In this document: positions 57,501 to 64,000 of the stretch, piece by piece
Layout of the letters: each line of letters opens with the position of its first letter
How positions within the stretch are numbered: the stretch's first letter is position 1
Source of the DNA: Ashinkailepas kermadecensis
Taxonomy: Eukaryota > Arthropoda > Thecostraca > Neolepadidae
Reading direction: 5' to 3'
Length of the DNA stretch: 64,000 nucleotides
Assembly (NCBI GenBank): GCA_034440615.1
Contig: JAOTOM010003996.1
Coordinates: 144,166 to 208,165, forward strand
Program-made: the position numbers and the translations under genes
Notes under the pieces: model-generated
The model's database searches: none
The model's input: only the letters and a program-made list of their open reading frames with translations
What the model was told of the DNA's origin: nothing

Positions 57501-60500
57501 GGGACGGAATCCCCCCCCCCCTCCAGTGCGCGTAATTTTCAGAGGCCCTCCAGGGCGCGTGTTAAGGTATTTTTTGAAGTTTTGAGGACACATGTCCAAT
57601 GCAACATTTATAAACATGATTATGATGATATGGCCACTCATTTGCTTTGCAAATGCTTGCTTTTCAGTTGATGGGCAAAATAATATCGAACAGGGCTTTG
57701 AGTTGGGCAACATAGCATGGAAGATATTTTTTTTAAAGCAAAATAAAATGCAGCATTACATAGCCAGCCATGCCATTTTTATATTGAATGAAAAATGTCA
57801 TGAAATTTTTGTCATTAAAATTTTAGTACTTAAATAGTCATAACCCAACCTATGCTGACCAAGCCAACCTGTTTTGAGGGGAAAATCTTTATATATTAAG
57901 ATTGCATTTTTTACAAGTTACAAGTTACCCAACTTAACCTAGCCAAATCCATTTGCTTGCATCATACAGATAAAATGTGTGTACAACTTGTCTTGTGAAT
58001 ACCCTAAAGTGCAATAGTACCCCTTTAATTTCAGAACAAAATAGCACCAAAATCAGGCTTTGAGTTTGGCTGAATAGCATCACAAACAATGTGTAAAAAA
58101 ATGTAACCTAGCCTTGGCAAAACACTCTTAGAAAAAACTATCCTCCCCTCACCCAGAGGTAAAATTTCAAGCATAATTTTATTTCTTCAAATAAAATTCA
58201 AGCATAATTTTATTTCTTTCTACCTAAGCTAGCTTAACCTCTTCAGCTTTGTGAGGGCAAGATATGTGTAATGCTTGTCTTGTGAATATATTAATGCAGA
58301 AAAATACTGTATATTTCGATTTTTTCCCCATTGCTTGTCTGTTTAAAAAAAATGTCTGCATTCTCGCTAGGGTGGCTTTATGAACCAGGGTCCTATTGCT
58401 CATCAGGGATTGTTGCATGAGCCGTTGCCCCACCACCCAGGCAATGAATTCCAGTTCAATGGCAGAATTTTGACGACTAGTTTAACATGCTGTCAACGCA
58501 CTGACGCTGCTGCCCTGGTAGCTCATCCACGGCCCTATCAGGCCAGTTGCCAACTGACCCTCTCAGCCGGGGGCTAAATTCAAGTGTGTGAAGTGATTTG
58601 AACCCTGTCTTGTTGGGACCGGGGAGACCAGTGCAGGTCAGCACTCTAACCAGCTGAGCCACTGAGGTGGTTTTTGATGTGACAGTGGCTGGGCGCTACA
58701 TAACCAGTAGCAGTTGATGCGCCCCTAAGCCCAAGCAATCAATCGATGTGACAGTGGCATCATGCATTGAAATATTGGCTGAATGCCTCTTCTTATTTGC
58801 TGTAAATAGGGTGTAGGCACTCTTGGAATGTGTTTGTTTACATCATTTGTGTCAATACTACAGTCATGCAATCACAGCATGGAAACCATCTGTGATTTTA
58901 CTGATTTGTTTGTGAGCAGAATCAGATGTTATATCAAAATTACCATGGTTGGTAGTCAAGGAGGTTACAATGTGGTCATGCAACATAAACATAACTTATT
59001 GAATCCATATGTAACTCTTCCTTCATCTTTGCAACAGGGAGGAGAGAACAGCTTCTTTGGAGAGGTGTCTGGCGCCATACTTGTAGGGAGCAGAAGCAGT
59101 CTGTTGACAGTGTGCTTGGTAATGGGTCAAGTCCCACTCTATGGACTTCTGAAGCTGAGCCTGCTGCTGATGCAGATACTGATTCCCTGATGTGGTAAGT
59201 TATTATGGTAAAATTTCCATTTCTGTTAGCACCACAAGATAAAAGCAAGCGCACCCTATCTTCAATCTGCCTTGCAGCCAGTTATGAAATATGATTGATG
59301 CAGATGCACACTAATGTATGACTTCACGACATGTCTTGTTGATCCTGGTGTGTGCCTATTTATGGAAATAATTAACAAAGTGTCTGCCTGATCACAATAT
59401 ATTCTGATTGTTCTTAGAACTGTGAACCATACTTACTGTGCTACAGTATGTTCATTGCCAACAAAATGTTCTTGATTTTAATGAATGACTAAGATTGCTT
59501 TTAACATTTCACTCACCTTCACCTCCAAAAAGCTCCTCTTATCTGACAGAAGCAGTTGCAGAGGGGCTGTATGATCTCAGCAAATGAACAGCCATGTTAA
59601 CCTACATGTGGGATTTGATTCTTCAGGCACATTGGCACAGGTGATAATTAAAAAGTGGCATTGCTGCAAATGAAACTACATACTTCCAGTGATCTAATGC
59701 CATTTAAAATAATAGCTTGGAACAATTAAAAATATTTGAAGGGGATGGTTTCTAAATACCTACACATTTGAGGAGTGGCAGGAGTGGTGACATGCCAAGG
59801 ATAGCCCACTGAGCAGGTTAAAACCCTGCATCAAAAGACATCCAACAGTTGGAATAGCTGGGAGAAGTATGGTGTAGGGTGTCAAACTTTCCACAATGGA
59901 AAGAGGAAGACAGCCTACAGTTGGCATTAGTTTAGGGAGGCATTATGTGTAGGCTGCTTTTAAGCCATACATATGCCACACATGCATACCATTTACTGTG
60001 CATGGAAGTGCCTTCATGTGAAGAGTGTTGCACTACAATTGTCTTTTACCACGTATTTGAAACACGTTTGCACTATGCAGCAGAAATATTATACTGTATA
60101 TGTGAAACATGCTTGTCTCAGCTGTTGGTCCATTACTCATGCTGTGTGACAAATTTCCTTTCAGATATGAGTAGTTGTTTGATGTGCAGCCATTTAGCAA
60201 CATCACCATTATATAAATATGTGCCTTACTGACATTCTTTGAAATTGAAGGACTGTACCATCATTAATAGCATGTGTGAGGAATAGTCCGTGACCCACAA
60301 GACCCATAAATGCAAGGGCATGGATTGGGCTCAGCTGCCATTCTGCCCTTGAAATGAAACTGGGATGCATAATGCACAAGCATCATGGTAAGACAATAAA
60401 GCGAATTGTTTTGCTTGCTTCATATCAATCAAAATGTAAAACATGTTTAATGTAATGTCTAGAATTAATGCTTTGATTATGAAACTTGGATGCACAATGT

Positions 60501-61257
60501 ACACGCACTTCTGCCAGCCTTTCTATTTCATCTATCAACCTGGGATTGAATCAACGGAGGTTTTTTTTTTCTTAAAAACGAAGTATTCTCTTTTGTCGTA
60601 ATATATTACACGCCCGCCTTGTTTTCTGATTGCAGTGATCTGTCTGAAGTTGCGGACGAAGCCGGAGACAAAGTAGACGACGTCCCAACGCTGCTTCAGC
60701 CTACGGCAGAAGTGCGGATTTTGACGCCTCTGGAGGAAGTCTGCCGGCTGCAGAGAAAGGTGGATCGGTTGCAGCGGATCTGTCGTCAGAGACGTCTGGC
60801 GTGGCGGCGCCAGCAGTCTGACCTGCTCCGCCGCAACAGCATCCTGGCGAAGAAGGCCGCGACCCTGGACCAGCTGCTGGAAGCAGGCGTGTTGTCGGCA
60901 GAGCAGGTGCGCCAAGCGGCCACCGGGCGCCGAACCTGTTGGGGGGGGGGGGGGGGGGGGCGCAAGGCCGTCGCCAGAGCGCTGGGCCTACGCTGCATTT
61001 CGAAGAAGGCCTTCGCGTACGTCAGCAACGTGCTGAAGCTCCCGCTGCCGTCCATGACGACGCTCTCACGCTGGATACGCTCCTTCACGGTCACACCAGG
61101 CGTGATGGAGGCTGCCGCCGCGGTTCTGGAAACGGCCGTGCAGGCCATGGAGCCCATCCAACGCCTGTGCGTCATCTCGTTTGACGAGATGGGGCTGGAC
61201 AGTACACACTGCTACGACGCTGCAGCGGACCAGGTCCTGGCGGCATCTAAGCGCCAG
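54289..61257 (+). CDS. THAP9/P-element-type transposase gene, partial (3 exons)
   Basis: P-element-type transposases and the animal gene THAP9 join an N-terminal THAP zinc finger, a coiled coil and an RNase H-like catalytic domain. Three plus-strand exons join in phase: 54289-54563 (THAP), 59042-59194 (linker) and 60636-61257 (leucine/arginine-rich helix, then the P-element block ISKKAFAYVSNVLKLPLPS and ISFDEM with the first catalytic Asp). Together they give 350 codons and end at an AAGCGCCAG/GTATGA donor. Later exons with the remaining catalytic residues are not visible before the retrotransposon at about 61.6 kb. Introns of 4.5 and 1.4 kb, the first filled with other elements, are unlike compact P elements and suggest an old or host-adopted copy. 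No terminal repeats were identified. Confidence 0.75.
55030..55130. repeat. simple repeat (GAATATAGAGATT)
   Basis: Four to five irregular GAATATAGAGATT-like units and an AGAGATCTCT palindrome. Confidence 0.7.
55150..55800 (-). mobile_element. LINE reverse-transcriptase C-terminal fragment
   Basis: The minus strand reads DLGITVDNNLHFHQHIAGIV, then a VRPLLESASCVWN block, a frameshift, and a terminal segment with SLRCCATWNSLPDDVVALT and SAFKAALHSNL, as in Jockey/CR1-group ORF2 ends. The catalytic part is absent. Lies within intron 1 of the THAP/P gene. Confidence 0.8.
55801..56160. other. no feature recognised
   Basis: Intronic AT-rich sequence with short TGGTGTGG-rich phrases near 56.0 kb. 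Confidence 0.35.
56161..56483 (+). mobile_element. tRNA-derived SINE, family A, copy 2
   Basis: Matches 4903-5221 along its whole length from GCCCCGGTGGCTCAGTTGG to the A-rich end. Many CpG sites have decayed to TpG/CpA, so this copy is older and was probably methylated. Confidence 0.88.
56669..57561. mobile_element. piggyBac-type MITE, copy B
   Basis: TTAA at 56665-56668 and 57562-57565. The ends CACGCGCACTGGAGG and CCTCCAGGGCGCGTG are inverted. The interior is the reverse complement of 45029-45964, including TGTTTGTCATT(G/T) repeats and the AGGTCA-rich block. No transposase frame. Confidence 0.85.
57566..58342. repeat. dispersed AT-rich repeat family D
   Basis: Shares AACATAGCATGG, CTTGTCTTGTGAATACCCTA and CCTAACC-type phrases with 36.2-36.7 and 51.06-52.16 kb. 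An AGCATAATTTTATTTCTT phrase is duplicated near 58.17-58.22 kb. Confidence 0.5.
58343..58672 (-). mobile_element. tRNA-derived SINE, family A, copy 3
   Basis: Reverse-strand copy: the head GTGGCTCAGCTGGTTAGAGTG lies near 58.65-58.67 kb and the body ends near the A-rich stretch at 58343. Diverged from the other two copies, with small indels. Confidence 0.85.
59042..59194 (+). CDS. linker exon of the THAP/P gene (predicted)
   Basis: A 153-bp frame from a GCAACAGGGAG acceptor to a GTAAGT donor is open in the one phase that joins both neighbours (needs 1 nt at the start, leaves 2). It encodes an acidic Ser/Asp/Ala-rich stretch (AEPAADADTDSLM). A CAG acceptor 4 bp earlier would break the frame. 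No domain is recognised. Confidence 0.5.
59195..60635 (+). other. intron 2 of the THAP/P gene
   Basis: 1.44 kb between GTAAGT and TCTGATTGCAG; AT-rich, no repeat or coding region recognised. Confidence 0.45.
60636..61257 (+). CDS. P-element transposase core exon (N-terminal part)
   Basis: Follows a TCTGATTGCAG acceptor. It begins acidic (DLSEVADEAGD), then has a leucine/arginine-rich coiled coil (LQRKVDRLQRI), a run of 20 G (60941-60960) encoding Trp and six Gly, then AVARALGLRCISKKAFAYVS, LPLPSMTTLSRWI and LCVISFDEMGLD, as in P-element and THAP9 proteins. It ends in phase 0 at CAG/GTATGA. The G-run replaces a segment that is not glycine in relatives. Confidence 0.85.
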
Positions 61258-61683
61258 GTATGAAATGTGTACTTTCTGACGATGAGCCAGGGACTGTTGC
61301 ATTTTTACGCCGTTCGCATGGTTTGCTAGATCATTTCCACCCTCAATTTAACCTATTTCCCAATATTTGACCGATGATTGGCATTAAGCAATGCATTAAT
61401 GCATAGCCACTTTAGCGTGCTTACCCAATCACGTTAATAAATAGTTAGCAATGGTGTTAACTCTTTTTTTTTGTGCTGTGATCAGGTATATCCATTGCAA
61501 TGTATGTTGTCTTTAACATAATGTTAATACTGTATTGTTTAACGTTTTGTGGTGTGGTGATGTCACTAGTCTGAGGGTGTCACAGACCTTCACCTTCGAG
61601 TCCTGTATTCACACTCCTGCATGACACGACACGCCGCCGAGCCACCCCCGGCGGCCCGGGTCACGTGACCGGGTCACGTGACA
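61258..61683. other. donor-side flank; CACGTG palindromes
   Basis: Starts with the GTATGA donor. Contains two copies of CGGGTCACGTGAC at about 61658-61682. No further THAP/P exon was seen. Confidence 0.4.
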
Positions 61684-61790
61684 GGCCCGGCGGCGGCCCA
61701 ACAACAGACACCAAAGTCTGACACTTTCCCCTCTCATCCAAATTGGAAAGTGTCAGACTTTGGTGTCTGTTGTTGGGCCGCCGCCGGGCC
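61684..61790. repeat. palindrome 1 (46-bp arms)
   Basis: 61684-61729 and 61745-61790 are exact reverse complements around a 15-nt loop. Confidence 0.95.
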
Positions 61791-61796
61791 TATCCT

Positions 61797-61918
61797 GTCC
61801 GCTGTCGCCGGACGTGTCAGGGACTGTCTCCTGTCCCGTGCCGTATCACAACCATCACATGGTTGTGATACGGCACGGGGACAGGAGACAGTCCCTGACA
61901 CGTCCGGCGACAGCGGAC
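61797..61918. repeat. palindrome 2 (58/59-bp arms)
   Basis: 61797-61854 and 61860-61918 are inverted with one 1-bp indel (CCC/CCCC) and a 5-nt loop. Confidence 0.95.
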
Positions 61919-62209
61919 CGGTTAGACCGGGCGCGGGTCAGTCGGATCCGCCGACTACAGAGCGTGCGGACGGTCGCGCCGCCCCTGACCCTGGTGGCGA
62001 AACTCAGCAACAGTGCACGGACAGTGCACGGACGACGCACGGCCGACGCGCCGATGCTACCCCGATACGGGGGACGGATTTGTACCCGGAATCTGTACGT
62101 ACAAATTCGACACCGAAGTCTAACGGTTGTGAAGTCGCTAGCGAGGGGGCTCGGGAGGTTTCCGCTGTTTCACTGGTTCCTCTCAAGCCAGATACCCTGC
62201 GCTGGTACC
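61850..62209 (+). repeat. 360-bp direct repeat, copy 1
   Basis: Matches 62949-63308 with only two visible substitutions (GATACGG/GGTACGG and CTGGTTCC/CTGGGTCC). Encodes part of the retrotransposon region between RNase H and integrase. Confidence 0.93.
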
Positions 62210-62218
62210 GCATTCTTT

Positions 62219-62528
62219 GCCCTCGTCTGCCGGTCCGGACTGCGCGATTGGCCGCGGTCGGCTGTTCTCAGCTCAGGCCGGCCGGCCGTGCCCGCATCGC
62301 TCTCCCGCGCCCGTGCCGGCACCGGTGAGCCGCCACGCTGCTCCCGGCCTCTGCCGGCGCGGCTCATGCTGGGGGTAGAGCATGGGAGGCCAGCAGAGGC
62401 CGGGAGCAGCGTGGCGGCTCACCGGTGCCGGCACGGGCGCGGGAGAGCGATGCGGGCACGGCCGGCCGGCCTGAGCTGAGAACAGCCGACCGCGGCCAAT
62501 CGCGCAGTCCGGACCGGCAGACGAGGGC
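62219..62528. repeat. palindrome 3 (135-bp arms)
   Basis: 62219-62353 and 62394-62528 appear as exact reverse complements around a 40-nt loop, very GC-rich (CCGGCCGGCC core). Confidence 0.95.
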
Positions 62529-62881
62529 TGACGAGGCTGACGAGGCTTGTCGCGGCTTCGGCCACCTCAAAAGGCACTGCCCAAACGGACAAGGGGGCAG
62601 GCTGGCGGAAGGTTGGTGAACCTTCCCATAGCTCGGGTTGCAATCAATGGATTTGCGGTAAGTGATGCCTTAATGGGACAGTGGTAGCCAACTGAGTATG
62701 ATAGGCAGCCGTGTGTTTGGCATCATTGCTCCGAACTCGCCATTGAAGCCGCCTGCCCGTCTTGTTTCCGCCTCTGGGCATGCTTTGAAAGCTCTGGGCA
62801 CGTGTAAACTTAAGGTTGCGTTGTCCGGGGAAGATCACTGGGAACTTGAAAGTGAATTTGTCGTTGTAGAAGATTTGATTC

Positions 62882-63790
62882 ATGATGCTGTCTCGCATAC
62901 ACACGGACCAGGAACAGGAGATCAGCGATGCGGCCCGGTCGGCCGACGAACCATCACATGGTTGTGATACGGCACGGGGACAGGAGACAGTCCCTGACAC
63001 GTCCGGCGACAGCGGACCGGTTAGACCGGGCGCGGGTCAGTCGGATCCGCCGACTACAGAGCGTGCGGACGGTCGCGCCGCCCCTGACCCTGGTGGCGAA
63101 ACTCAGCAACAGTGCACGGACAGTGCACGGACGACGCACGGCCGACGCGCCGATGCTACCCCGGTACGGGGGACGGATTTGTACCCGGAATCTGTACGTA
63201 CAAATTCGACACCGAAGTCTAACGGTTGTGAAGTCGCTAGCGAGGGGGCTCGGGAGGTTTCCGCTGTTTCACTGGGTCCTCTCAAGCCAGATACCCTGCG
63301 CTGGTACCAGCGGCACGACAGGAATTGTAGAGCCATAGCACATCGCTTGAATCATGGAAAGTGGCCACGTTTCGCCCCTCCCTGTCTGAAACGTGAGCCG
63401 TCGGAACATTTCAAACTAAGAGACGGGATTATGCGCCGAACGCCGGCAGGGTCGGCGGGCCCCGAGCAGGTGGTCTGGCCCTTGGCAAAACGATGTGAGC
63501 TGTTTCATGCTCACCACGACACCACACACCACGCCCATGGTGGCCCTGAGAAAATGTACGAGCTGATCAGTCGGCACGCTTGGTACCCGGGCATAAAGAC
63601 AGGATGCGAAGACTACGTCCATACCTGCGAAAGATACAAACAGCAGTATGACAGGCGGCACAGAGTTGCAGAGCCAGCGATCAAAGTCGGTGACAGGTTG
63701 TTGTACAGGAACTTTTCCGCTCGATCCAAGTTGGATTATCCTTGGATAGGACCTTATGTTGTAGTCGCCTACGAGGTCGACGGCACTTAG
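62882..63790 (+). CDS. open frame of the deleted pol (302 codons)
   Basis: One frame stays open across the RNase H tail, the linker (including direct-repeat copy 2), the HHCC domain and the integrase C-terminal part. The stop at 63788 comes from a local shift. With no RT, no RNase H fold and no DDE core, it cannot be an active polymerase or integrase. The open frame may only reflect recent origin. Confidence 0.6.
   Translation: MMLSRIHTDQEQEISDAARSADEPSHGCDTARGQETVPDTSGDSGPVRPGAGQSDPPTTERADGRAAPDPGGETQQQCTDSARTTHGRRADATPVRGTDLYPESVRTNSTPKSNGCEVASEGAREVSAVSLGPLKPDTLRWYQRHDRNCRAIAHRLNHGKWPRFAPPCLKREPSEHFKLRDGIMRRTPAGSAGPEQVVWPLAKRCELFHAHHDTTHHAHGGPEKMYELISRHAWYPGIKTGCEDYVHTCERYKQQYDRRHRVAEPAIKVGDRLLYRNFSARSKLDYPWIGPYVVVAYEVDGT
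62949..63308 (+). repeat. 360-bp direct repeat, copy 2
   Basis: Near-identical to 61850-62209. This copy is the one in natural context, as it runs on into the integrase zinc domain. Confidence 0.93.
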
Positions 63791-63867
63791 ATTTTGTTGA
63801 AAGAGGTGGAAAACTTCGACGCACCCATGTGAAAAATGTAAAAGTTGTGCGCGATCGTGATGTGTAA

Positions 63868-64000
63868 TTGTGTGACACGTTTCACGTTTTCAGTGCAAGG
63901 TGCGAGTATTGTTGCGCATTGCGGCCGCGGGTATCACTTGTTCAGTGCCAGACTTGACGTTTGTACAGAAGATACATGGTACTTACTTGGTACGGCGACA
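63868..64000. other. 3' region of the retrotransposon
   Basis: Follows the pol stop and may include a 3' UTR and LTR start (TGTGACACG near 63.87 kb). The window ends before an LTR can be tested. Confidence 0.3.

Larger units (their letters stand above)
62540..63867 (+). pseudogene. Ty3/gypsy-like retrotransposon, internally deleted
   Basis: Plus-strand gag-pol remnants in the normal order. At 62548, CRGFGHLKRHCPN is a gag zinc knuckle missing its first Cys at the palindrome junction. About 62645-62880 is an aspartic protease: INGFAVSDALM, then after a 1-bp shift the active-site DSGSQLSMIG, then LESEFVVVEDLI. At about 62882 the sequence jumps to LSRIHTDQ, the end of RNase H. It continues through LRWYQRHDRNCRAIAHRLN to the integrase HHCC zinc domain (HAHHDTTHHAHGG … CEDYVHTCERYK), then passes directly to the C-terminal part (VGDRLLYRNF … WIGPYVVV). 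Reverse transcriptase and the catalytic integrase core are absent. Pol ends at TAA 63865-63867 after a late shift. Confidence 0.85.

Noticed and set aside
61678..62479. 216- and 239-codon frames as novel proteins
   Set aside because: They run through exact palindromes and the direct repeat, so they are by-products of the rearrangement.

Overview
The window is nuclear DNA of an invertebrate animal: split genes with GT-AG introns, tRNA-derived SINEs, CR1/Jockey-like LINEs, and hAT, P, piggyBac-type and Harbinger-type DNA transposons. Scattered TTAGG/CCTAA islands hint at an arthropod, but this is weak. Two host-like loci stand out; most of the rest is mobile or repetitive DNA.

Left part (1-23.9 kb). 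A complete three-exon beta-tubulin gene lies on the minus strand: exon 1 at 23603-23659, exon 2 at 14333-14552, exon 3 at 12553-13616, 446 residues. A second beta-tubulin first exon (5939-5995, minus) has no partner exons inside the window, so a second copy probably continues off the left edge, head to tail. Two related hAT-type elements with perfect 8-bp target duplications (3108-4307, 7727-8366) and a tRNA-derived SINE lie around exon 1 of that second copy. The 9-kb intron 1 holds a near-perfect palindrome, two inverted blocks of one tandem repeat, and a 3.1-kb Harbinger-like element carrying a LINE fragment.

Middle part (24-49 kb). Two direct copies of a large non-coding repeat (24222-29515; 43044-49145) each carry a 21-bp minisatellite followed by a long zone of degenerate ~30-bp units. 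An inverted copy of the terminal part lies at 33768-35445. The second direct copy has been hit by a TTAA-flanked piggyBac-type MITE (45029-45964) and by a LINE (from 49146); the first copy shows the unoccupied sites. Between them are a 35-bp minisatellite, TTAGG islands, a 349-bp MITE, a CR1-like LINE fragment and a broken hAT transposase split by a 1.5-kb insertion with a 14-bp duplication.

Right part (49-64 kb). After the LINE come AT-rich dispersed repeats, SINEs of two families, and a THAP9/P-element-type gene on the plus strand (exons 54289-54563, 59042-59194, 60636-61257) whose 4.5-kb intron is full of other transposons. The window ends in a rearranged Ty3/gypsy-like retrotransposon: three successive fold-back palindromes, a 360-bp direct repeat at about 99% identity, and a pol region lacking reverse transcriptase and the integrase core.

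No rRNA, CRISPR, operon or prokaryotic feature was seen. Exon joins come from reading frames and splice consensus only, and repeat-family names come from termini and motifs, not database matches.
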